This document shows positions 16,343 through 23,778 of a DNA stretch of 34,407 nt, one piece after another. A model generated the notes under the pieces. That model did not search any database and was not told where the DNA came from. It saw only the letters and a list, made by a program, of their open reading frames with translations. The translations under genes and the position numbers were made by a program. This DNA comes from UBA12158 sp035562735 (lineage in GTDB: Bacteria; Patescibacteriota; Microgenomatia; UBA12405): NCBI GenBank assembly GCA_035562735.1, contig DATMWB010000035.1, forward strand, positions 1 through 34,407. Reading direction: 5' to 3'. Every line of letters begins with the position of its first letter. Positions within the stretch are counted from its first letter, which is position 1.

Positions 16343-17314
16343 CTATCTTTCATCTGAAATATCTTTATTTTTGTTTCCTGAATGAAATCTATCGTGGACT
16401 TCACGCAAATGAGCGTCAGTTACATGGGTATATATTTGCGTCGTAGCAATATTTTTATGACCTAATATTTCTTGTACCGAGCGGAGGTCAGCCCCAGCTC
16501 TCAACAAGTCAGTCGCCATCGAATGACGTAATGTATGGGGAGTAGCTTCAACTGGAAGTTTTGCTAGTCTTACATAGTGTTTTACTAATCTTTCAATCGA
16601 GCGGGGAGTCAAACGCATTTTTTCTTCTTCGGTAATTAAATCCCTTTTTCCCCCATAGCGAATAAAGAGGGGTCTGTCTTTATCGCTTCTTGTTTTTAAA
16701 TATTTATCAAGATATACCGCGGCTCGAACGCTAACAAATACAACTCTAGCTTTTCCACCTTTTCCGATTACACCAAATTCACGTGTTTTAAGGTTAATTT
16801 GATCACGATTAAGTCTTGTTAATTCGGAAACACGTAAACCAGTTGAAAATAACAATTCCAAGATTGCCCTATCTCGAATACCTACTTTTGTCGATAACAA
16901 AGGCTGATTTAGCAACCTTTCTATTTGCTCACCATTCAAAAACTTTAGAGAGTGGTCTTTGTTTTTGGGTACCTCAATCTTTTCTGGTTGCATGACCTTA
17001 AAATCGTTTCTAATTAAATATTTCAAAAATGATCTTAGGGCTATAACATAATAACCCTGAGTTACAACTTTCATTTCACCGTCCACACCTGATTGTCTTG
17101 ATAGATATAATCTAAAACTTCTTACTGTTTCTTGAGTAATATCAGAAACCATTGGACTCACTTTTCCAATCCCTTCAAAATACTTCTGCAAAACCTCAAG
17201 ATAATGAGAATAATTTCTAACAGTTAATTTTGAACAATTCTTTTCTACCTCCAAATATTCAAGAAATCTTCTGATGGCTACCGCCAAATCTATATCCATA
17301 CTTAATCCTAACAT
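16343..17314 (-). CDS. Xer-type tyrosine recombinase (XerC/XerD-like)
   Basis: 323 residues. An N-terminal SAM-like core-binding domain (~8-100, 'RFLEYLEVEKNCSKLTVRNY') precedes the catalytic domain. All catalytic residues can be seen: Arg in 'LFSTGLRVSELTRL', Lys in 'VIGKGGKARVV', H-x-x-R in 'PHTLRHSMATDLL', His in 'ILGHKNIATTQ' and the nucleophile Tyr in 'TTQIYTHV'. Only one Xer gene is seen in the window. Its usual job would be resolution of chromosome dimers at a dif site; an integrase role is possible. An internal start (MDIDLA...) five codons later is also plausible. The gene stands alone between two repeat-rich gaps. Confidence 0.93.
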   Translation of the reverse strand: MLGLSMDIDLAVAIRRFLEYLEVEKNCSKLTVRNYSHYLEVLQKYFEGIGKVSPMVSDITQETVRSFRLYLSRQSGVDGEMKVVTQGYYVIALRSFLKYLIRNDFKVMQPEKIEVPKNKDHSLKFLNGEQIERLLNQPLLSTKVGIRDRAILELLFSTGLRVSELTRLNRDQINLKTREFGVIGKGGKARVVFVSVRAAVYLDKYLKTRSDKDRPLFIRYGGKRDLITEEEKMRLTPRSIERLVKHYVRLAKLPVEATPHTLRHSMATDLLRAGADLRSVQEILGHKNIATTQIYTHVTDAHLREVHDRFHSGNKNKDISDER

Positions 17315-17684
17315 ACAAAATATAAAAACGTGCGTTTACGAGGCTCTGGTGAAGTCACTACGTTTTTTAACGTATTTTTTGGCGTTTTTTTACTATTCCC
17401 CTTAAAAAGAGGGTTAGGGAAGTGGCAATAGGCAATTTTATGCCTAACAAAATATTTTGGGAGACCAAGCAACAATAGAGTAATTAGGTACCTTATTTAA
17501 TAAGGTGATGAATAATAAAAACAAAATAAAAACAAAAAAAATAAAAATTAAAAAAAATAAGTTTTTTGACACTCCCCTCCACTTCCCACTAACGTATAGT
17601 CGTAAAAGATACATTGTGCGACATAGTAAAAATGACTACCCTGTCGGTGGGGAGTAATACTATTACTACACCTATCACAACACC

Positions 17685-18115
17685 ATTACTATTAACTATT
17701 TATCTAATTAAACTATTTGTCTATCCACTACCTCTACCCCTCCGGTAGCCCTCTCCAGAACCTGAGAAGTGATATAGTCGACTGCTAAACAGTTTTCCAC
17801 ACAGACTATATCATTCTATATCATTATTATTGTCCTATAATATCCTATAATTATCGTGAAAATTATAGGATATATCGTGAAAACAGCCCTTCCACTTCCC
17901 CACTCCCCGACTCCGTGTAAAATTTTTCGGTAATTACCCTATTTATTTTAATTTAAATTACATGCTCTCTCACAAACAATTTTTTCATTTAAAATAAAAA
18001 TCGTCGCTTTAAGGTGTACCTAAACGTATAGCTCCCCCTTACTCCCCTCTTAAATATACAATATATACGGTAAATTCCAAATAAATTACATTATTACTAT
18101 TCAACTATTTATCTA
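17685..18115. repeat. pair of ~22-bp direct repeats
   Basis: Copies at 17685-17706 and 18093-18115 are identical except for one extra base; both end in AACTATTTATCTA. They lie about 390 bp apart and bracket the 17841-17872 inverted repeat. The second copy ends three bases before the stop codon of the 18119 gene. Confidence 0.7.
17831..17882. repeat. inverted repeat with 12-bp arms and 8-bp spacer plus extra half-sites
   Basis: TATCCTATAATT (17841-17852), spacer ATCGTGAA, AATTATAGGATA (17861-17872): perfect arms. An extra left half-site TGTCCTATAA (17831-17840) abuts it, and the spacer word ATCGTGAAAA is repeated after the right arm. The geometry is that of a tyrosine-recombinase core site. 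The gene for such an enzyme starts about 530 bp away. Confidence 0.6.
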
Positions 18116-18118
18116 TTT

Positions 18119-18904
18119 TTATCCCCAGTTCGTCACCAAAATTACTGCCAGCACCACCGCCACTCCAATATAGCTATATGTAAGAATAACTCCTCTGAAC
18201 AATCTATCTCGTATTTCTGCCTGTAATAGGCCAGATATTGCATATATAACTGAGACTAAATAAATTGATCCCTTAAAAATACCTACTGGCCAAAAAGAAA
18301 GTACTCCTGCAAATTCCATTAACAATAAAGTTGGTATCAGTACATATGGCCACTTGCCTTTTTGCTTTCCATCATCAGATAATTCAATCGCCACGGCCCA
18401 ATACTGATAAGAAAAAATTAGTAATCCTAAAAATGCTGTTGCCAACATATTTCCCCAAAAAGGTAGTTTGAATGAAAATAAACTATCGAAAACAAAAAAA
18501 GAAACTAACAATATTAGAATCAAACTCACCGTATAAGCCGCCCGATATAGAGGTACTGTTTTATAACCTATGGCCACTAAAAATACATTTTCGGCTAAAA
18601 ACATGGCATACAACACTCCACCAAAAAATATTGTTAAAAATAGCAAATACAACCAGTTTGTAGGCAATAATGCAGAAAACAACCCAAATCCAAGAGTCCA
18701 CAATACAGGTAACAATACCGCCATAATCTTTGTATCGATATCACCCTCAAATATTATCCCTAGACCAAACCAAAAACAAAATGCCACCATAGCCAGTAGC
18801 AACATTAACCCGTAATACCTTGATTCAACCGACAAACCCAAATATAGATAGAAGCCCACTGCCCCAATTGCTGAGGAAATAAAATATCTAAGTCTTTTTG
18901 GCAT
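18119..18904 (-). CDS. polytopic membrane protein of unknown function
   Basis: 261 residues from the chosen ATG at 18904 (MPKRLRYFISS...). An earlier in-frame ATG at 18958 would add 18 residues that overlap yebC more deeply and look like read-through of its 3' end. About eight hydrophobic helices with short loops; the longest polar stretches are 'EGDIDTK' and 'ELSDDGKQKGKWP'. No catalytic motif recognised. It is the last gene of the minus-strand run from lgt-like to yebC and overlaps the yebC stop by 17 bases. Confidence 0.7.
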   Translation of the reverse strand: MPKRLRYFISSAIGAVGFYLYLGLSVESRYYGLMLLLAMVAFCFWFGLGIIFEGDIDTKIMAVLLPVLWTLGFGLFSALLPTNWLYLLFLTIFFGGVLYAMFLAENVFLVAIGYKTVPLYRAAYTVSLILILLVSFFVFDSLFSFKLPFWGNMLATAFLGLLIFSYQYWAVAIELSDDGKQKGKWPYVLIPTLLLMEFAGVLSFWPVGIFKGSIYLVSVIYAISGLLQAEIRDRLFRGVILTYSYIGVAVVLAVILVTNWG

Positions 18905-19604
18905 AGTCAAATCCGGCAAAAACATTAACCACATCATCATTTTCTTCCAATTCGTCAATCATATCCAAAATTTTACCCACCTCTTCTTCTGACTCCAGTA
19001 CCGTATTTCCTCGACATCTAAAAACCAATCCTGAATCTTCTATCGCTAAACCCATCTCTCTAATCTTATTCCTTACCCTACCAAAATCTGTTACTTCAGT
19101 TGTTACCACCTTTCCTTCAATATCTTTAACTCCACTGTCAATCAATTCCAATTCCAAATTCTCGTCGATTTTGCTTTCTACTTCAATCTCCCCTACTTTA
19201 TCAAACATAAAAGCCACACTACCACTCTCACCTAAATTACCACCATAGTTTCGGAAAATTAACTTTATCTCCCCTAATATTCTATTTTTGTTGTCTGTCT
19301 CAACCTCGATCATCATTGGTACACCAAAGGGTCCAAAACCTTCAAAAACTCCATAGGTTACACTATTTTTCCTTTCCTCAAAACGTTTCAACAGTCTATC
19401 AATGTTCTCCTTTGGCATATTCACCGCTCTAGATCTATCAATCGCTTCACGAAGTGAAATATTTGATTCGGGATTACAATTTCCGCCGCCTTCTCTTATG
19501 GCAGTCATTATATTTTTTGAGACTCTCGTAAATGCCTCACTTCTCTTTTTATCCTGTGCCCCCTTTCTATTTTTTATATTTGCCCACTTAGAATGTCCTG
19601 ACAT
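18888..19604 (-). CDS. yebC: YebC/PmpR/TACO1-family protein
   Basis: 238 residues, full length. The N-terminus 'MSGHSKWANIKNRKGAQDKKRSE' is diagnostic, as are 'AIREGGGNCNPESNISLREAI' and 'PKENIDRLLKR', and the acidic C-terminus 'IDELEENDDVVNVFAGFDY'. The family was long called a transcriptional regulator; work on homologues points to a ribosome-associated role that relieves stalling, for example at poly-proline. The operon lies between the LytR_C gene (10-base gap) and the membrane protein. Confidence 0.95.
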   Translation of the reverse strand: MSGHSKWANIKNRKGAQDKKRSEAFTRVSKNIMTAIREGGGNCNPESNISLREAIDRSRAVNMPKENIDRLLKRFEERKNSVTYGVFEGFGPFGVPMMIEVETDNKNRILGEIKLIFRNYGGNLGESGSVAFMFDKVGEIEVESKIDENLELELIDSGVKDIEGKVVTTEVTDFGRVRNKIREMGLAIEDSGLVFRCRGNTVLESEEEVGKILDMIDELEENDDVVNVFAGFDYAKKT

Positions 19605-19614
19605 AAGGTTAAAA

Positions 19615-20421
19615 TTATTTTTTATAACTATTATATTTTATCATTGAGGCGTAGTTTTGACCTAAATACAAAACCACCTCATTTGGCAACAAAGCGGCAT
19701 TACTTATTTGAGAACACTTATAAATATCAGCTAGCAATTCAGTATATTTTTCTGTCAGTTCATCAAGTGTTGTCTTTACCATAACCTCACAATTTTCCTT
19801 ATTTCCTTCGCTTTCGACTGCAACCACATTAAAACCCATCCAATTTAATCTATCCGCCACAAAAGATCCTAAACCATTTTCTTGAGTTGCATTTATTACG
19901 CTAATCTTTACTTCACCAGACTGTAATTCGCTATCGGCAAAATCCCGCGGTAAAACTTCATCAAGAACTTCTTTTTCCATCTCCATGCTTCTGTTAAGAA
20001 TTTCTGTCTTATATAACCAACTATCTTGTTCCATCAAATATCTTAACCAATCAACAATTCCCAAATACCTCACCAATTCCCAACCACGCCATTCGTCAAC
20101 ATTCTCTAAAAAGGCAATTTTCTCTGGGAAAAAACCAAAATTATAATAAAACATTTTCTTGATTAAATCCGTATTTTTTTCAGTTTCATAGATTTTTTTT
20201 ATCTTATTACTTGGATACCACCCCATTCCTTGGGGAAACCACAATTCCACCTCAGGTGCAAGAGTCATCAAGTTAATCATTCCTCTACTCGGAGAAATCG
20301 ACAACAAAGCTACATTATTCGAAGTTATTATTCCTATTTTAAAATCATCCCTTCTCCATGCCCTAAAAAGCAACCACACCCCTGCCAATACAAAAAAAAT
20401 TAATATAATTATCCTTTTCAT
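19615..20421 (-). CDS. membrane-anchored protein with LytR C-terminal (LytR_C) domain
   Basis: 268 residues. One N-terminal membrane helix (3-20). The middle ('VALLSISPSRGMINLMTLAPEVELW') resembles the start of an LCP (LytR-CpsA-Psr) domain, but the rest of the LCP catalytic region, with its arginines and lipid-binding pocket, is not present at normal length. The C-terminal part is a LytR_C domain ('VKISVINATQENGLGSFVADRLNWMGFNVV', ending 'VVLYLGQNYA'). Probably a cell-envelope protein, possibly binding glycan or polyprenyl ligands without transferase activity. The ATG overlaps the rluA stop by 4 bases. Confidence 0.72.
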   Translation of the reverse strand: MKRIIILIFFVLAGVWLLFRAWRRDDFKIGIITSNNVALLSISPSRGMINLMTLAPEVELWFPQGMGWYPSNKIKKIYETEKNTDLIKKMFYYNFGFFPEKIAFLENVDEWRGWELVRYLGIVDWLRYLMEQDSWLYKTEILNRSMEMEKEVLDEVLPRDFADSELQSGEVKISVINATQENGLGSFVADRLNWMGFNVVAVESEGNKENCEVMVKTTLDELTEKYTELLADIYKCSQISNAALLPNEVVLYLGQNYASMIKYNSYKK

Positions 20422-21089
20422 ATCTTGTCTAAGATATCCTGTAAATCACCCGCCAAATCACTTTCAAACAACATCTTTTTTTTGTTAAAAGGATGAATAA
20501 ATTCCAGCTTTTTTGCCTGTAAAAAGGGCCTTTTTAATCCTAATATTTCTTCTCCACCATAAGTCTTATCCCCTACTAGTGGCCACCCCAAATAACTAAA
20601 ATGAACCCTGATTTGATGTGTCCGCCCCGTCTTTAAATTTATTTCCACCAAAGAATATGTTTTACCTAAATACTGCAACTTTTTTAACAAATAAAAATGA
20701 GTTTCTGCATCCTTCCCTTCCTCATTAGCCGAAAATTTACCAAAGACATATTTTGATCTACCAATAGGCACTCTTATTTCTCCATCAGAAGATAAATCAC
20801 CACAAACTAACGCCAAGTACGTTTTTTTAATTGTTCTACCTTTAAACTTTTTCACCAATTCATTTCTCATCTTTTCTGTTCTAGCAACCAACATTAACCC
20901 TGATGTCCCCTTGTCTAGTCGATGAACAATTCCCTGACGAGGCAGTTTGTTGTCAGAAAACTTTTTCATCAACCAATCTTCTAATGTGTCATCATTATTT
21001 CTTCCCTCTTTCGTACAAACCACCCCAGCTGCCTTATTCAAGACCAAAATATCACTATCTTTATATACTATGTTTGCCTTTTCTTCCAT
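20418..21089 (-). CDS. RluA-family pseudouridine synthase
   Basis: 223 residues from the ATG at 21089 (MEEKANIVYKDSD...). The catalytic motif 'IVHRLDKGTSGLMLVART' contains the conserved Asp, and 'KTGRTHQIRVHFSYLGWPLVGDKTYGG' is the second family signature. There is no S4 RNA-binding domain at the N-terminus, as in RluA itself. It converts uridine to pseudouridine in rRNA or tRNA; target unknown. It overlaps the lspA-like stop by 22 bases. The order dksA-like, lspA, rluD-like is the same as ylyA-lspA-ylyB in Bacillus subtilis. Confidence 0.93.
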   Translation of the reverse strand: MEEKANIVYKDSDILVLNKAAGVVCTKEGRNNDDTLEDWLMKKFSDNKLPRQGIVHRLDKGTSGLMLVARTEKMRNELVKKFKGRTIKKTYLALVCGDLSSDGEIRVPIGRSKYVFGKFSANEEGKDAETHFYLLKKLQYLGKTYSLVEINLKTGRTHQIRVHFSYLGWPLVGDKTYGGEEILGLKRPFLQAKKLEFIHPFNKKKMLFESDLAGDLQDILDKI

Positions 21090-21367
21090 ATAATATACCA
21101 AACTAACTGGATTACTCCCAGTGCAATCAAGTAATCATTAATATTATTATAAAGCGAGGTAAAAGGAATTTTCCAATAGTCTCTCACACCTCCGTTTACA
21201 ATTCTCTCACAAAGGTTTAAAGACCCTCCTGTCACCATTAACCATACCCCCCACGCACCTTTTTGCCGATACCAAAAAGCCAGTAACAATATCAGTAAAA
21301 CTCCTGAAACAAATTCTATTGCCGGAAAATCTAAACCAAAACTGGCTCCATTATTTACCACAGTCAT
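21068..21367 (-). CDS. very short signal peptidase II (LspA)-like protein
   Basis: 99 residues from the ATG at 21367, which overlaps the dksA-like stop as TAATG; an upstream ATG at 21400 lies inside dksA. LspA landmarks are present in order: 'VNNGASFGL' (N-x-G-x-x-F), 'GGSLNLCERIVNGGVRDYWKIP' and 'NNINDYLIALG'. Normal LspA is about 150-170 residues with four helices; here the first helix is missing, and the first catalytic Asp (GN-x-x-DR) is Glu in LCER, while the second Asp (ND) is kept. If active it would cleave lipoprotein signal peptides. Synteny supports the lspA assignment; activity is uncertain. Confidence 0.7.
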   Translation of the reverse strand: MTVVNNGASFGLDFPAIEFVSGVLLILLLAFWYRQKGAWGVWLMVTGGSLNLCERIVNGGVRDYWKIPFTSLYNNINDYLIALGVIQLVWYIIWKKRQT

Positions 21368-21726
21368 TAGGCTTCTCTCTCTTGAACACAACGCATACAA
21401 ATAGTCGTCTCTGGTTTTATCGACAAGCGATCTGTATCAATCATCTTTCCGCATTTCTCACAAATTCCATACTTACCAATTTTTAACCTTGTCAAAGCCT
21501 TCCTTATCTGAACAATCTGTTTTTTTACAAAACTGACCTTTATCTCTGCTTCAAAATGTCCAATTTGTTCATCTAAATCCTCTTCTATCGAATTATTTCC
21601 ACTTCTTTGTTCATCAGAAAAGGGATCATTGGCCTTCAATTGTTTCTCACTCCTTTTTAACTTCAACAATCTGTTTTCGAGAAAAACCTCAATATTTTTA
21701 GTCAACTTACTTGGAAAACTTATCAT
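21367..21726 (-). CDS. DksA/TraR-family zinc-finger protein
   Basis: 119 residues from the ATG at 21726 (MISFPSK...); an ATG two codons earlier (21732) is equally possible. A long helical part is followed by a C4 zinc finger 'CEKCGKMIDTDRLSIKPETTICMRC'. The family binds the RNA polymerase secondary channel (DksA) or acts as a general stress protein (B. subtilis YlyA). It lacks the clear acidic DxxDxA coiled-coil tip of DksA, so its effect on transcription is uncertain. It overlaps lgt-like upstream and lspA-like downstream. Confidence 0.88.
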   Translation of the reverse strand: MISFPSKLTKNIEVFLENRLLKLKRSEKQLKANDPFSDEQRSGNNSIEEDLDEQIGHFEAEIKVSFVKKQIVQIRKALTRLKIGKYGICEKCGKMIDTDRLSIKPETTICMRCVQEREA

Positions 21727-22306
21727 AAGCAAGCATAAACAATCCCCCTATAAAAAGCAAGCTAATTCCACTCAACCAAAAAAACCTAGATACTACCCCA
21801 AAAATCAACCAAAACCAAATCAAAAACCAAAAAAACAAAAACCCCTTTCTGCCACTTTTATACCACAACAATGAGCGGTATTTTTTTTTCATTGGTAAGG
21901 TCAACAACATTGCCACAAACAAAGATACTAATAAAACCCAGCTCGAAGAAATCAATGCCGAAATAATCAACAAAAACCAAAAACTAGGCAAAACATCTTC
22001 AAAAAATGGCCATATTTTCCACTCTTTATCTCTAATAATTAACAGGGCAAAAGCCATCCATAACAACACTGCTCCAACCAAATGTATCTCCCCCACCCTC
22101 CAAAACTCCAACCAAGCACCGGGATTATCACTCCAAACTCCAAAATTTATTAGTCCAAAACTCAACCTCCCCCCCACAAGAAACAACAACAAAGCCACCC
22201 AACTAAAGGCAATAACATCCTCCTCTTGATAATTCTCCCTTAAAGTCCGCCAACTCAAATATAAATAACCAATTATCCCAACTGTTCCTAAAATTATGTT
22301 TAGCAT
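21707..22306 (-). CDS. Lgt-like membrane protein (prolipoprotein diacylglyceryl transferase homologue, probably divergent)
   Basis: 199 residues, about seven hydrophobic segments. The first half follows the Lgt pattern: 'IIGYLYLSWRTLRENYQEEDVIAFSWVALLLFLVGGRLSFGL' region with the conserved acidic pair and GGRL, then 'LEFWRVGEIHLVGAVLLW' where Lgt has W-x-GG-x-x-x-GG. The essential Lgt HGG and GRIGNF-type motifs are not recognisable, and the protein is shorter than Lgt (~260-290). It sits directly in front of the lspA-like gene, so a lipoprotein-related role is attractive. Homology is a pattern judgement. Confidence 0.55.
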   Translation of the reverse strand: MLNIILGTVGIIGYLYLSWRTLRENYQEEDVIAFSWVALLLFLVGGRLSFGLINFGVWSDNPGAWLEFWRVGEIHLVGAVLLWMAFALLIIRDKEWKIWPFFEDVLPSFWFLLIISALISSSWVLLVSLFVAMLLTLPMKKKYRSLLWYKSGRKGFLFFWFLIWFWLIFGVVSRFFWLSGISLLFIGGLFMLAYDKFSK

Positions 22307-22342
22307 CTATTAATTTCTCTATTAATATAACTTATCTCGTTG

Positions 22343-22426
22343 TGCCGAGGGTGGGAATCGAACCCACACGATATTACTATCACACGATTTTGAGTCGTGC
22401 GCGTCTACCAGTTCCGCCACGTCGGC
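22343..22426 (-). tRNA. tRNA-Leu (anticodon CAA)
   Basis: 84 bases on the minus strand with the long variable arm of leucine tRNAs. Anticodon stem CACGA/TCGTG with loop CTCAAAA gives anticodon CAA, reading TTG. T arm GTGGG-TTCGATT-CCCAC. Acceptor GCCGACG pairs with CCTCGGC except for a C6-C67 mismatch. Discriminator A, followed by CAA, so CCA is not encoded. It lies between dnaB and the lgt-like gene, in the same direction. Confidence 0.93.
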
Positions 22427-22467
22427 TTGTAAATCTTTTGTATTATCTCACAAAAACAATTTATTTT

Positions 22468-23778
22468 TTACCCTTTTTTCTCTACGTCAAAAAAGCTAAC
22501 CTGTTTTCCATTAAAGTACAAATTAAAAATACCCGTTGGACCATTACGATGTTTTTCAATCGAAACATTAACTATTTCCTTTACTTCTTCATCTTCTCTT
22601 GAAAGGAACATTACCACATCAGCATCCTGCTCGATACTTCCCGACTCTCTCAAATCTGACAATCTTGGTTTTCCTCCCCTTGCTTCCATCTGACGATTTA
22701 ATTGGGCAGCCGCCAAAATTGGTATACGGAGTTCTCTTGCTAAATTTTTTAATCCTTGCGAAATTTCCGAAACCTCTTGCACTCGATTTTCTCTTGAATA
22801 TCCATGCATCAACTGCAAATAATCAACAATTATAAATTTAATTCCTTTATCAGATTGCAACCTTCTTGCTTTCGTTCTCAGCTCAGTCACAGTTAAACCA
22901 GGAGTATCGTCGATAAACAAAGGTGCCTCAGCCAAAACTCCCATTGCTTCAGACAAATTTGTAAAATCATCATCAGACAACTGTCCTGTTTTTAGCTTCC
23001 AAGCATCAATCAAGCCCTGGCGAACCAATAAACGGTCAACTAATTCTTCTTTACTCATTTCCAAAGAAAATATACAGGTTGGCATTTTTTCTTCAACCGC
23101 CACATGACGAGCAATATTAAGAGCAAATGCTGTTTTACCAACTCCTGGACGTGCTGCCAAAATCAATAAATTACTGTCTTGCATTCCGGCCAACATGGAA
23201 TCCATTTGCTTAAATCCGGTTGCCAATCCTCTAAGACCACTTCCTCTCTTTTGCAACTCATCCAAACGATCAAAAGAGGCTGTTAGAACTTCTTTGATTG
23301 ACGAGGGAACAGATTTCATATGTCGCTGCGACAAGGCATAGACTTCTTGCTCAGCCATATCTAGCAACTGTTCTGCAGGTATCGATTCATCGAAAGCTTT
23401 TTCAGAAATTCTTCCTGCTGCCGAAATAAGTTCTCTTTTTGCTGACAAAGCTTTTATCATCCGGCCATAACTCTCTACATTAGCCGAAGTTGGTACCTCT
23501 GCCGCTAATTTTGCCAAAAAAGCTTTGCCTCCAATATTTTTTAATACTTTACTTTCTTTTAATTTTCCAGCAACAGTCACCATATCGATTGGACTTCGCT
23601 CCTCGTAAAGTCTCAACATCGACTCAAACACCAGTCCATAATTATGGTTATAAAAATGCTCAGGACGAAGAAATTCAGAAACCGACAAAATAGCGTCATT
23701 ATCAATCAAAACCGAACCCAACACACAGATTTCTGCCTCTTCAAAACTTGGTGGTAACTTTATTGCATCGTCTTTAAT
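22468..23778 (-). CDS. dnaB: replicative DNA helicase DnaB, probable ATT start codon
   Basis: The helicase has Walker A 'AARPGVGKTAFALNIARH', Walker B 'FIIVDYLQLM' and the C-terminal 'LSDLRESGSIEQDADVVMFLSR'. It unwinds DNA ahead of the replisome as a hexamer. The first ordinary start, GTG at 23724, cuts off the conserved N-terminal 'PPSFEEAEICVLGSVLI'. Upstream the frame stays open to a TGA at 23797-23799 and contains no ATG, GTG or TTG. An ATT at 23778-23776 is preceded, at 7 bases, by GGAGG within GGAGGTGG (23790-23783). I therefore give a 436-residue product starting at ATT. It overlaps the MBL-like gene by 19 bases. Confidence 0.85.
   Translation of the reverse strand: MKDDAIKLPPSFEEAEICVLGSVLIDNDAILSVSEFLRPEHFYNHNYGLVFESMLRLYEERSPIDMVTVAGKLKESKVLKNIGGKAFLAKLAAEVPTSANVESYGRMIKALSAKRELISAAGRISEKAFDESIPAEQLLDMAEQEVYALSQRHMKSVPSSIKEVLTASFDRLDELQKRGSGLRGLATGFKQMDSMLAGMQDSNLLILAARPGVGKTAFALNIARHVAVEEKMPTCIFSLEMSKEELVDRLLVRQGLIDAWKLKTGQLSDDDFTNLSEAMGVLAEAPLFIDDTPGLTVTELRTKARRLQSDKGIKFIIVDYLQLMHGYSRENRVQEVSEISQGLKNLARELRIPILAAAQLNRQMEARGGKPRLSDLRESGSIEQDADVVMFLSREDEEVKEIVNVSIEKHRNGPTGIFNLYFNGKQVSFFDVEKKG

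Larger units (their letters stand above)
17315..18118. other. 804-bp repeat-rich non-coding gap upstream of the Xer gene
   Basis: No credible ORF, rRNA, tRNA, tmRNA, SRP RNA or RNase P RNA signature seen. It holds phased T-tracts (17363-17391), an inverted ACCTTATT/AATAAGGT around 17489-17505, an almost pure A-tract (about 17515-17560), CCACTTCCC in both orientations (17417-17425 inverted, 17579-17587, 17892-17900), a 22-bp direct repeat (17685 and 18093) and a 12-8-12 inverted repeat at 17841-17872. Possibly a recombinase site region or the remnant of a mobile element. Confidence 0.6.

Noticed and set aside
16133..18118. Replication origin or terminus, suggested by the change in gene direction, the AT-rich gap, the Xer gene and a DnaA-box-like TTTTCCACA at 17793-17801.
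   Set aside because: The C-over-G bias of the plus strand does not seem to change across the region, there is only one weak DnaA-like box and no dnaA/dnaN nearby.
17315..18118. A structural RNA such as tmRNA, RNase P RNA or SRP RNA in the long gap.
   Set aside because: None of the conserved core words of these RNAs was found on either strand.
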